Positions 18,076 to 29,560 of a stretch of DNA of 64,000 nt are shown here, in pieces (the stretch's first letter is position 1; every line of letters starts with the position of its first letter). The notes below the pieces were generated by a model. It saw only the letters and a list, made by a program, of their open reading frames with translations. It was not told the DNA's origin and searched no databases. The DNA comes from Paramacrobiotus metropolitanus (taxonomy: Eukaryota; Tardigrada; Eutardigrada; Parachela; Macrobiotidae). The position numbers were made by a program, and so were the translations under genes. The stretch is taken from contig NW_026570385.1 of the NCBI RefSeq assembly GCF_019649055.1, positions 62,001 through 126,000 of the forward strand, given 5' to 3'.

Positions 18076-19299
18076 AACAAAAATACACTGGCAGGATTTT
18101 TTTTATGACGGAACGACACATTGGGCAACCATCACAGTCCCTCACACAACAGTTGCAAACAACAAAATGACCACATGGATATAGAATCTGTGTGATCACA
18201 TTTGTGTAACAAATCTTACACAGCTTTTCGTCTTTCAATTCGGTCAAATGATCTGCTGGAGAACGTAAGAAGATTCGTCGCCAGTGCTCTCTTACTGCCC
18301 GTAGATGTTCCTCGCTATTACCCTTCATTCTTGCATTTCTGTTAATACCACAAAACTGATTAACCGTTCAGCAATGCAGGGCTACTATTTTGGAGACAAT
18401 AACCTTTCACGCCTTTCGCTATCCCGGCAACCCTGTTCAAGCCAAGGAACGTGCCAGGGAAACCCCAGCTCTGACTGGGCCATGATTCTCGCACTCGGAC
18501 GCCGGCGTAAGGCTTCCATCACGTGCTCCCAACTACAGAACTGTAAAGCTTGTAGAATTTTTTCTTCTTCGGCCACGTTTTCTGGCCACAACAGCGCGTC
18601 TTCATCTACAATATCGAAAGCTTAGTTGTAATACGGTATTTACTCTTTACTGCCAATCTAACCTTCTTTAGATGCATTTCTATATTTGTTCTGTTTCTTC
18701 TGCCGAATCATATTTATAAAGCTTTCCCCCTTCTGCTCCACCAAATATGGACACTGCGGTCTTAAGGCAGCATGAATCTCCCAAGGGTCTTCATTTTCTC
18801 TCCAGCAATCTCTTCCCATGCCACAGTAAAAACAGCGTGTCAGTATACAATAGTTTATAAAGTAAAAACCCGCTGCAGCCATTTCTTGTGGATGTTGATG
18901 TGGACTGCTTGGCCAACGAGCAAAAGTAGCGAAGCGGCTTTCATAGGATTGCATTTTTGGGCAGTAAACATTGGTAATGATGTCCTTGCTGTACTCCTCG
19001 AATCCAGCAAATTCCTCCTCACTAGCCTCTCCATCATAAACGTCTGCGTCCGCTTCGGTGTCGCTACAGCTGGTAACTTCACTTTCTGATCTCGACATTT
19101 TACAATCCGGAAAATAAATTTTATGTGTTGCAGCCGGTGTACCCTTTATGTTCCGTGCACTTATAGTTCCAAGACCATAACTACACGTAATTAAGTCCTC
19201 ATAACTAGTACATTCAAAGCCAGCCTTAGCCAGTTCCAAAGGGGTCCAAGATGAATACCCCCATTCAAGGAACGATAATATACGATTGTACAAGTCCAT
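18074..19299 (-). CDS. iap: Inhibitor-of-apoptosis protein (BIR-BIR-RING), three exons
   Basis: Exons run 19,299-18,663, 18,620-18,404 and 18,329-18,074, joined by GT-AG introns of 42 and 74 nt, giving about 370 residues. The first BIR-like region (RILSFLEWGY, then LAKAGFECTSYEDLITC) lacks the second Cys and later ligands, so it is degenerate. An acidic linker follows. The second BIR is complete: RFATFARW, AAAGFYF, CFYC, His in EIHAA and C in RPQC with 16 and 6 residue spacing. The last exon encodes a C-terminal RING: CKIC, PCGHFVVCNCC and CPMC. IAPs bind caspases with BIR and ubiquitinate with RING. It is the last gene of the element and all exons are open. Confidence 0.9.
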
Positions 19300-19336
19300 C
19301 AGCTAGTAATTAACTTTCCGTCAGTTCCTATTCTGG

Positions 19337-19345
19337 CTATAAATA
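19337..19345 (-). promoter_or_regulatory. TATA-like box of the IAP gene
   Basis: The minus strand reads TATTTATAG, 38-46 nt before the ATG at 19,299. Confidence 0.45.
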
Positions 19346-19473
19346 CCACCGTTGCATTCAAGCTTTCATGTTCAAACACATTTCTCTATTTAACACATAT
19401 TTACCCTATTTTCACGAATTTTTCTAGGTCATTAGGAATTTTTTCAGAATTTTCTAAATTAATTTTGAAAAAA

Positions 19474-19509
19474 CGGGACGTCATCCCGGGACGCTCTTAT
19501 CAGCGTCCC
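19474..19509. repeat. Two adjoining GC-rich hairpins near the presumed Polinton right end
   Basis: CGGGA/TCCCG (19,474-19,478 and 19,484-19,488) is followed directly by a perfect 8 bp stem GGGACGCT/AGCGTCCC (19,488-19,495 and 19,502-19,509). Both share the GGGACG start. They could mark the element terminus or a recombination structure. Confidence 0.5.
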
Positions 19510-20084
19510 ACATCTAAATGCCGGTCGAGCCTAGTGTGTTACTACTGGTACTCACATTTGCCTCTACTCCAGAGATTGGGCGAGTACGAGCGCACGCGTT
19601 TGTGAGTTTTGCTATTTGTCATCTTGTATCAAGCCTTTGCGGCATTGCTCATGATGTGAAAAAAAATCTTAACAATTATGTCCCAGTTTGTTGTATTTGA
19701 AGACAAAAGCCAGTAGGAAATTGGCCTTTCAGCAGCAGTCTTTTGCGGTATGTCCAAAGATATCATGGATAAAAGGTACCTGATTTTATTGGCTGTTGAT
19801 CTGATCCTTATTGAAGTAGTTCGAAGATTTACTTTGACCATCAAAAGCATTAAACTTTTTTATGACGCCATGCAATTCTGCACTCATTACGAGGTACCAG
19901 TCTGTGTTTCACTTTTTTGAAAACCTTTTCCGCTTCAAAGATATATTGTGGTTGGGCTGCTGCAAAAGTTTAAAAATAGAAAATGGGACGATTTAGTTGT
20001 AAATTGTAACTAGCAAGCATGACGAAGCTGTTTATACTAACTATTCACACTCATATCCGTACTCATTTCCAGCAATAGTAGAAA
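19510..20084. other. No gene seen
   Basis: Only short frames without recognisable domains; nothing supported. Confidence 0.5.
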
Positions 20085-21380
20085 GGATGCGCAGAGTCAA
20101 AACGCGGACTTACTTACAACGTTTTTTACCCTTGACATACAGACATCGAACGCAAAACCGCGCCCGTTTATACGTCTTGCATGTAAGTATGTACGGGCTA
20201 AACTCGACCGCATGCGCACAACTGGTACGACATACAGACTGACATTATGCGTGCTGACATTATTCTACTAATTCGCAAAATTGTATCATTACTTTTAAAA
20301 AGTTAATGCCATATAATCTGTTGGAGAACACCAAAACAAGGTCGATTGGGTACATCTGCGCACTATTCTTTTAAGCTAAAATAAATGAAAGAAATACGGT
20401 AAACAGTGTTTCTGGGTAGCCAGAACAAAGCGGGAACCCGCCATGCGGTTATGCAAAGTATACAATTTGCTGTCATTAATACAGACGAAACATCAAAGGT
20501 GAGGTTATTCGAACAAAATAAATCATTCCAGCTCATACTTTGCTGAATTGACATGATAATAAAAATAAATTCTGGCTTACCATGGAAGGCTGTACAGCAG
20601 CATAAAATGTAGTCGGATATGAAATCAGGTTAACAACTCAAGCACAGTACGCAGTAAACTTCAAACAGCGCCAACAGCTGGGTAGCCAGCGAGCAGGGTT
20701 CCCTGCGATACGATGGCAGCTATTCACGACCAGTATACCACAAATCGTTAGAGGCAGCCTCAAGGATTTGTGAACCTTTTGGCAAGCTCCGATTCAGTTT
20801 GTAGTACGCCATGCAGGTGCAATAGGATATAAAATTAAATTCAAAGATAATCAGAAAACACACAATCAGTACACTGAGGCGCACCTGGCCAAATACTGAT
20901 ACTGCTCAGTCTGATCTGGATTCCCAGAACACATGCTTCCCTGCACTATAGATGCACATCAGTTTTATATTTCTGATTTCAACAACGAACAAGAAGGCAA
21001 GAACTAAAAAAAACTTAAAAAAAGACGGAAAACCCTGTCGTTTTACTGTTTAACCGTCGCTGTTAGCCCAAAGTATGGAGAAACGATCACGTGGTTTTGA
21101 ATTTTGCTATTGGCGGTGGGCAGCCTCGATCTAACTCAGAATGCTGACCCACCAATAAAAATCGCGGAAACGTGAAGTTTGTAAGTACCTGGGCGTCGCT
21201 TAGACCCGTTACAAGGTACGCCCATGTTCGTAACGGTTTTCGTCGACGCCCACCGACAGACATCGAGCGAAAAGCGACTTACAACGAAGCCCAGCCAATT
21301 GGAACTTGATACGCCTATTTCTCGCTTCGATGTAAGTCGCTGATGCTCGATGTAAGTCCGCGTTTTGACTCTGCGCATCC
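20085..21380. mobile_element. Non-autonomous DNA transposon with terminal inverted repeats
   Basis: A perfect 29 bp inverted repeat begins GGATGCGCAGAGTCAAAACG at 20,085-20,113 and is mirrored at 21,352-21,380. The element is 1,296 bp. Inside the right end, several copies of CGATGTAAGTC and its complement form extra hairpins around 21,265-21,355. No transposase frame is visible. A target-site duplication is not obvious. Confidence 0.7.
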
Positions 21381-22710
21381 TCTGGAGTGTCTAAACGTTT
21401 GCGGTTGCGCCAGCAGTTAACCAACCACCATTTCACTGCTCCCCACGCCAGGTAATTCATGGATCACATTTTTAGATCTTCTGATCTGGCGGAACTTCTG
21501 GCCTAAATCCACGCTTTACTACCGCATCCTGTTGTTACAGACTGCGAGGAGGCGCGAGAGATAAACTTTGTTTCATTTCAAGGCATCCGTTGGCGACTGG
21601 ATTATTCGTATACGGTAATTTGTTCCGTTCGATTCAGGCGCCTGGTATGGTACACTGATGTCCATCCATGAAATGCTCATGTATTTCCCCTGGTTGCTGC
21701 AACGTTTGTCTAGCCAGCAAAGTGCACGAAATAGTGGCACCAAGCATTACAAGCGCAAATACGTGACTGGCTGATGATAAATTCTCCCATGATCCTTTCC
21801 GCTAATGGTAAGGAACGTAAGAAACTTTTCGCCTTTTCAAAAACCCATTCAGTCGGAATCAGACTCGTTGCTAGTATCCAGATACTGCCGGTCCAGGGAG
21901 ATTTTCGGCATCTACATCGACTTTCGGCCTAGAAATTTTATTTTTTCGTGTTTTATTACAGCCCATGAGCATCAATTTTGAATGAGAGGGGTGTGGGGCT
22001 TATTATTTCCGAACTACGCTAAGGGGGGGGGGGCTCCAATTACGTGGAGGGCTTCTATATTTATGGGAGAAGCAATAATTCGATAATTACGGTAAAATGC
22101 GTCCGAGATAAATTTGTTATCCGTACAGTACCGACAGGTACTATATTTTACACACCATGGTCACTACCCACATACCCACACTGTTTGCCCGTTGGCCCGA
22201 CTTTTCCCGTGTCGTTGCTGTTATTCTGCATGGGTCTGTATTTCAGAGAAGCCTCTAAATGCAGAGAGATTTTAATTCATTACGCATGCTTAATGGATGA
22301 GCGTTTCGCTAAAACTCACGCTTCCTGGTACAACAGCAATCGGATCTAGCCGGCATTCTGGTCGCGCTCGCAACCCACGCACGGATTATATTTCTTTATG
22401 ATATGATTGTATAGTGTTGCGCAGTGGTGACATCGACGCCGCAGCGTCTGCTAGGTGGAAAATCCAAATTCGGCGGTTCTAAGGAGCAAAACAATCATTA
22501 AAATTTCAAGGAGCGGCAATTCAAACTGATCAGATTGGTAACGCATAAAAGGTCGTGAGAGCTTAAAGGTTGCAGCTGGGCGCCTTGAGGCCAATTTTTC
22601 CTCCTATGCGAAATCAGAAGGAGAATTATTATACAGCGTACAGAAATTATTACTGGCTGAAATCTGTGGCAGTTTTGCTTTACAGTTTTAAAAATAACTT
22701 GAAATAGCTT
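21381..22710. other. Non-coding; poly-G run
   Basis: I see no supported gene. A run of 11 G lies at 22,023-22,033. Confidence 0.5.
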
Positions 22711-22918
22711 GTGGATTTCACAATGTTGCCTGAACAGATACAGTGTGCAATTCGTAAGGTTTTGTCCACGAGGTGGATTTCGGTGCCTAATTCTACAGTT
22801 ATCGACTGCAGTCCCTGCATTTTAGTTCAAGTATTGCCAGAAGCAGTTAATAATACGGCAAGCAAACTACAGATTTTGAGTACCACAGAAGCCGCCGTCT
22901 TCCCCGCCCCGACCGGTA

Positions 22919-23217
22919 ATGGACAGCCTGCTTCTGCTGCTAATATGTATATATGATAGTGACGATAAGGACAATGATGCTGACAATGGTGAAGCTGACG
23001 ATGCGCAAGCGCTACCTTCCCGGGTAATACCGCGTGGATCTGGAACGTTGGATGATCACTATAGGAAGGACTTACCCCTGGGACGCTCACCGTATCAACA
23101 AGCCGAAGTCCAGGACAAGGAAAAAGAAGACACAACCCAGCAACGCCCTTCCGATTTGGTTATCGGGGTGGCGATTGGCGTTTCCATGTTCTGCATATTC
23201 CTTTTTGGTGAGCACTA
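22919..23217 (+). CDS. Possible exon of a single-pass membrane protein
   Basis: The frame has an acidic Asp-rich segment, a charged stretch, and a hydrophobic segment DLVIGVAIGVSMFCIFLFG close to a good splice donor (G/GTGAGC at 23,218). An upstream frame (22,711-22,954) with an NNTS site could be the ectodomain, but I cannot find a convincing junction. Family unknown. Confidence 0.3.
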
Positions 23218-25764
23218 CGATTATTAAGGATGTGCTAGTACCTAGTATAATAACAGAAGAATTTATCAACCGAATTAAATTATCGTAATAATCAGAACTT
23301 ACCTTGTCAGGTACGGGCGACACGGGCGGATTTTTACGTCAGCGAATGTGCACTGAGGTTAAGACAAAGTAACACAATATAAGTGATTCCACAACGTCGA
23401 GAATTCATGATAACTATCCACGAAAAAATGAAGGTTCCAGAAAAGTGGAATTAAGAAATTGCTATGCTTACTCGTACAGTATTTATGTTAACTGCTACTG
23501 CTAAAAACTTAACAGAAACCTTGTTTCACAATCGTTGTGATGACAGATAAATGACGCTCGGACGACACGCATTCTAAAGGAATAAATCAAAACCCTTGCG
23601 AGTACTAGTACAGATAATGTTTCGTTTATTATTATAATACATTTATGGGGTCCACTGTAACGTAGTCTGTAACAGTTTCGTTTTCTTTTGTTTTCCTGTT
23701 GCGTAGTTGTCTTTTCATTTGTCAATAAAATCACGGGGAGGAACTGATTTGTTAAAGCTGCTTCTAGGAATTCTTAGTCGTCGGCCGTGCCGATGTCTTT
23801 CGCTTGTAGAGAAATATGTCAACTGTGAGCGAAAGATTCGACGTATACAGGGATGCGCTTGCACGTTTTCTCACTCGACCAGTCACTCCCGCCTTCCACC
23901 ATTTCGTGGAATTTCTGCCGTTTTTCGCAGGCCCGTGCGCCTAAGCTCGCGGGTCAGAGCGTCAATCTCCACAACAAAGCGCCCCACACCAATCCAGCCT
24001 ACAGAGATGGGGTGTCGTCACCCTGCATGCCGGCGCGACTATTGAAGGTCTTTTATTTAAAACTTTAAATTTACTTTTGATCGTAATGGTTATCTTTATC
24101 CAATACTTACTACGTACGCCTGTTGGTAAACGTAGTTTGCACGACAATATTCAGCCGATCTACGGCAGACCAGCGTGAACGCCGTTGAAATGCGGCGTAA
24201 ATAAGGCGCGCGGACCAGCGCCCTAGTGTACTTGTGTCAGAAACAACGGTGGATATTGCGCGGCTATTAAAAGTGACTGACCCCGATGCTAAAAGGACAA
24301 CTCGTAAAATTGATAACAAAAGCTCTGAGGAACTGTATAATGCAGAGATGTAATGACTGACCACGTAAATGATATTTCTATGCCTAAGAGAATATGATGG
24401 GAATTTGCAGTTAATTATCCTGCCGGCTGGAATATCTTCGGTAGATATGTGACTATTGATAGTACCAAATAATCCACCAAGGAATGTTGAATGACAGAAT
24501 TTATTATAAGGTTAGAGACAAGGGGGTATCTCAGAGGTAATATCAGGTGTCAGGACGAAGAAGAGCATAATATCTCAGAGGTAATTTGGCTGAGTTCATT
24601 GCTTATATAAGAGGTTTGCAGTGTACGCCGCACCGATAATGACCTCCGAAATTCGTCCATTTGAAGTCCTCCACGGAGTGGGTTTTTTGTTCAACTGGGA
24701 TGTAAAAATTTAAAAAAATACCTGTCCATGATTCGCCTTCTAATGGGCTTTTATGCCAGCCCCTGCTGGCGCACACAAACTCATACGCACAATACAACAG
24801 AGCCGGCTGCCCATTTACAGCAAAGTCGGCAAACGGAACGATCCCGCGGACATGCATGGATGTCAGCGGGGAAATCAACACACAACAGCGCACGCGGGAT
24901 CAAGCAGCCCCGGCGTGCTATCGATCCACATACCACCTACCGGGCGTATACCATCTGTACGGCGAAACCCTAAAAACTCCTTTTCCACTCGCTGTTCTTT
25001 AATCATATACCTATCCGTTGATTATTGATATCCATTCTTGGCGTGCAATCAAAAACATGTCACTTGAATGAATTAAAACCGGTTAGATGGATCGCATACA
25101 TAACGCACGCACCTGGAGCTCCCTCCATTGGTGTTCGGGTATTTGCCCGCATAGGCTGTTCTGTTTCAAAAACTCACCCGTGTTTATTTAATTCACTCGC
25201 GGACGTAATGCCTAAATGTGCAATCAAGAAGATGCTACTGAAGCAATTTTTTCGTTATTTTTACCAGTGCAGAAATATGCTTGGTTACAAGACGGTAGTC
25301 CCGTAAACATATCACATTAGTTACTATTATTAAGTTTATGAAACAAAGAAGATCACAGGTGACAGAAGATCAAGAGCAATCACAACAAAAAATCACAAAT
25401 TCGAGCATGAATAACGGAACTGGAATAACCAGAACGACATCATTTATTCAAGACGCCATTTATGCATCGTCATTTATGTAGAGTTTATTATATTTATTCA
25501 TCATCACAATATTTATTCAAGACATAATCAATATTTTACGGCATGATTTAAACACTTTTTTCGCATTTGAGTCAGCCCGCCGGTCAGAGTGTTACCGCCC
25601 GAAAAAAGGGTTTTGCAGTGGAAATTCGGGCTGGTCCTTGCAATAAGCAAAAAGACTAGGTAAAGGTCAACGCTATAGTATAAAGTCGAAAGTGATGGTC
25701 CGGTTACCGGTGACATTACTAAATCGCAGAAGAAAAAACTATATTTCTACAGCAACATTGTGTT
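23218..25764. other. Non-coding as far as visible
   Basis: Only short frames without recognisable motifs. A 14 bp direct repeat ATCTCAGAGGTAAT occurs at about 24,528 and 24,571, and short ATTTATTCA repeats near 25,440-25,520. Confidence 0.45.
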
Positions 25765-26253
25765 TTGAATTGGATGAATATCCAAACGATGGGAACAGCA
25801 GCAGTCATTTTGCCTGCACCGAAGTTGAAAAGTTACCCAAAGACGCATTTAATTTCTACGTCGCAGTGTGAGTTCAACTCGGTCCAAAATGTCGTGTGGG
25901 AATCAGAGCAGAGTGTTTCATATTTGTATTTCTCACTTCCGTGGAATGATCCTGCAGTTCTTCCATGGGAACGGGCAATACTTTATGCGGTCGAGAGGTA
26001 CCGCAGCTTCATATTTTGTCGAAAAATCCATTTCTATACTGATCACTTCGGTATGCAATGGTTACAACAACTTCAAACTGAAAATGCGAAACTTGCTAGG
26101 TGGGCGCTACGCCTACAAGAGTTTACCATTCAAATTTTTCACAGACCGGAACGCAACAATATGGATGCCGACGTGCCGAATCGGTGCCCGCTTGGCCTTC
26201 AATCAAAGCCAACCATTGGGAGGCGTCTGCTGTTATGCAAGGCTGAACACTAG
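25765..26253 (+). pseudogene. Relic of Ty3/gypsy RNase H domain
   Basis: About 75 residues read as the RNase H region of a gypsy-type polymerase: AILYAVERYRSFIFCRKIHF, YTDHFGMQWL, LARWALRLQEFTI and the tail HRPERNNMDADVPNRCP. This last block corresponds to the conserved Asn-Asp-Ala-Leu-Ser-Arg end but is mutated. Nothing of RT or integrase remains around it. It is not part of the LTR element at 32.5-48.6 kb, whose own RNase H is distinct. Confidence 0.85.
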
Positions 26254-29200
26254 CGCAGTCATCATTGTACCAGCACAACTCCTGGTACATATCATGGAAA
26301 AATTTTCGTTTCTCATATCCCGGAAAAGTTCCACTTTTTCTGTCAACATAGGGGCGTATTTTACTTTAACTACGTAAATGTACTATGTGCATAATTTTTT
26401 ATACGCCCTGCAAAAAATATCCGATGTTCTGGAAGCATTGTTACGAGTTAATTAAATGGATTAAATGGATCAAACAATTTGTTAAATTTTATGAAGTTTT
26501 CGGTCCAACTTGATCCCCACTCATGCCGTCGAGAGGAATGAAGTCAGGTTTTGCCGATACCGTTATGCGCAAGGACCAGTCCAGAATTAATATTAGCAAT
26601 GTCGAAAAGGAAGAGTATAAGGCCAGCTGGATATTTTTCGACCTCGGCAGTTACCAGCGGTGTAGAAGTTGCTAATCCCGACACACGACACCTCACGATC
26701 CGGTTTGCCGTCGAACAAAGGCAGTGGAATACCAGTAGAATGGATGGAGTGGAATACGGAACGGATTTGTGCGTTGCTCCACAAGATCAGATACAAGGCC
26801 CCTTAGCAGCAGCGGAACAGCGGCACCAGTATCCGCCTGGAAAACCTTCATCTGCATCGTATAAAACCACATTTATCGACGACTGGTGATACCAGCCCAT
26901 ATTACGAGACCGAGTGCGGCCTTGATTAACCCAATGTGCAGCCACCAGTTTCGCGCACGCATATGGAGCAGTTTGGTCATTACTGGTAGGATTTCGTCAG
27001 CGGATGCCGTCATCTTAACTGCGTTTGAGCGACGTCGACGTTATAATGGCTTGCGCTTCATTTCTCGATCCGCGCCGCGCCAGGTGAAGATCCAGGTGTG
27101 CAGGATGTCCGTGCACCTGTCCGTCAATCAGAATGTTGCATCAGCACTGTGGGATGCTGTGGATTAGACGCTGCGTAGGCAACATCTTCAGTGGACAATG
27201 CCTAAAGTGCAGCATACACTACAGATAACTCGGGATGCACAGCAAACCGATGACAACTTTAAGATGGTCACTTGCATTGTAGAAAATGCCGGTGTATAGT
27301 ACTGTATACTGTCGGAAAACATGTTGATATTGTAGTGTTATATATAATAACAGCACATTTTCATCAGCTTCTGGACCAGTAGTGTGCAGAGATTGTGTGC
27401 GGTGCAGTCGGCCGATCCGCGCCCGATGGCCATTAACATGGGAAGAAGCGGTGCGTGGACGGTCTGCACGATGTGCAGTGGGATAGTTTTGTCACATGTC
27501 ACCGGATGTTTCCTCTCAAGGCTGACCGTGTATGATAAGATGAAAGGCTGGTGCCTGCGGCGAGGACTGGCGGTGAAAAATGAGACAAAATAACGAGATC
27601 ATGAACTAATAAGACTGGAAGGTTTAGGAAGTTAAATTAAAATTAGAATACTTAGGAAATTGGATGTAATGCTGATGAATTTAAAACTGGTGGTAATAAC
27701 TATAAATATTTTATTAACATGATTTATGGAGAGGCACTTTCTGTTTATCAATGTTAACAGAATCGGCTTAGTATGCTTTCATTGCAATTTAATAATCCCC
27801 TTTGTGAGACGTAGCTGCGAGGGTTACAGATTTACAGTAGTCCTGTTCAGCTAGATAATCGGCGATTGCAATGTACGCCTTGCACAAGCTTATAAATCGG
27901 TTCAGATGTGCAACATTGTGCTGTGAAGTATTACATACCTGGATAACCGTTGTATGGCTAATAGCATTATAGTAATATAAAGTACGAGCATCTGATCTGC
28001 AATACGCGCAGGCAAGCGCGGATGATATGTTCTAGCCTTGAGCTTTTTACCGAGTGCTGACACGGATATTTGCGCACTTTTGCCTAAAGCACTTTTCAGC
28101 GCTATGTGCTGACACAGCACGCGCTATAAAAAGCACTTCAATAATTGAATGTGAGAGTCAGCATATCCACGAATCTAAGCATCAACTCCCACAGTGCATT
28201 CCTGCTTGAAACCAAAAGTTAGCATCGCTGCTAATTTTGCAGAATTCCATATTTTTCGATATGCTGCAACTGACCCGCGTAATTTCTTTCAATGCCGCTG
28301 CGACGTTGACGAAACGGAAAGAACAGATACCGCACAAAGAAAGGGATGCGATTCACTGGCAGCTTCGGAATTGGCGACAAAATTGTATTAAAAGCCATCA
28401 AGAATTGGTTTCGGCAGCTGGCTCGTATAACTCTAGGTCGTCCAAAACCCGGCACTACATCCAGTGGTTTGAGACAAGCTAATTTCTTCATCGTACGCAC
28501 GAATAGAGTTACGGAATGCGACAGATGAGCAGAAAAAGACAAACAAACACGTTGTTTGGCCCATCGCTAGCATCGGAAAAGTACTGTATTGTACCAGTCC
28601 TATTCTTAATGCCAGCTCATATTTGCCAGGGTAGAAAGGAAGTTCGGTATTAGAATATTGCCTTCGTGGAGAAGGTTTCGAAAGTTTCCTCAAGATGAAC
28701 AAAAAAGCGGCGTCCGCTCCGCTGTTGTCGATTGATGGGGTTTGCGCCACTTAGCAGCGCCCGTGTATTTACTACCAAGACTTGTACGTGTAGCGATCGT
28801 TCCGTAGTCAAAGTTAAACTTTTACTGTGTTTTCGAGTCAACTTGCCACTTTTTATTACCGTGAGTTATCTGCTAATCGGATACGGCTCACTGTAAATCA
28901 AGGTCTCAAGTTGACTCGACAATGCAGTATTTCGAAGCCGTTAGAATCTGTGTGGGTGTGAGAGAGAAAGAGACACTGAGAGTGAACAACAGTTACTTTC
29001 AAATCGGCATGCAGGCTTGTTTATATCCGGCGATATGGCGGCTGCAGCAGCGGTATGTGCAGCACCGGCGTTCGCCATCCTGTATGGTACGGCACTCCGG
29101 ATCCGGCGGTGCTGTCTGTAATCGCATACTGTAGCCGCGCGATGAGTTTGCACTACTTTTAGATCCGGGCGCTACCTGCTTCCGGTCGGAGAGCGCCCAC

Positions 29201-29362
29201 GTACGTAGAGCGTGCTGCAGCGTGTGCGATGAATCCCGTATACCAGCCTCTGTGGTGCAAACTCATCGAAGTTAAGATAGGGTTTTCTTCAGCGGGCACA
29301 GGTGACAAATAATGGCTATGCAAATACCGGCTACAGTTAGACCAATACTGACGTACGCCAAG
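26254..29362. other. No gene supported; one long inverted repeat
   Basis: No recognisable coding sequence. A perfect 14 bp inverted pair CGATGAGTTTGCAC (29,140-29,153) and its complement (29,255-29,268) encloses about 100 bp. Confidence 0.45.
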
Positions 29363-29560
29363 TCAGTGTTCTGCTTGCCGTTTTTTCAGAAATTCTAATA
29401 TTGGATTACCAAGTTGATGCAGAAAAAGATCGTGGAGACGGTTTACAAAAGATTTTTGCCAATCTCCGCTTTCCGGTGCGACGGTTTTGTCTTCGACCGG
29501 CGCCGCGTGCACCACGCATTGCATAAACATAAAAACCCCAAAAATTCCCAAAACGAACAT
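29363..29560 (-). CDS. Possible small secreted peptide
   Basis: The 65-residue frame starts with an ATG and a convincing signal peptide (MFVLGIFGVFMFMQCVVHA, then APVED). A mature region of about 45 residues is amphipathic and ends in KKRQAEH, with a dibasic site. No family is recognised. Splicing to further exons is possible. Confidence 0.4.
   Translation of the reverse strand: MFVLGIFGVFMFMQCVVHAAPVEDKTVAPESGDWQKSFVNRLHDLFLHQLGNPILEFLKKRQAEH

Larger units (their letters stand above)
1..19509. mobile_element. Polinton/Maverick (adintovirus-like) DNA element, left end outside window
   Basis: The region carries the full diagnostic Polinton set: protein-primed family B polymerase, rve-type integrase, adenain-type cysteine protease, double jelly-roll major capsid protein, penton-like minor capsid protein and FtsK/HerA-type packaging ATPase. 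Capsid, protease, integrase and ATPase genes lie head to tail on the minus strand with gaps or overlaps of a few tens of bases. The polymerase reading frame is open to base 1, so the left terminus is not in the window. The right end is not proven. I place it near 19.5 kb because the last recognisable element gene (IAP) starts at 19,299 and two GC-rich hairpins follow at 19,474-19,509. No terminal repeat can be tested without the left end. Confidence 0.9.

Noticed and set aside
23707-24045. Plus-strand 112-codon frame rich in Arg and Ser
   Set aside because: No domain, no start context, overlapping equally open frames on the other strand.
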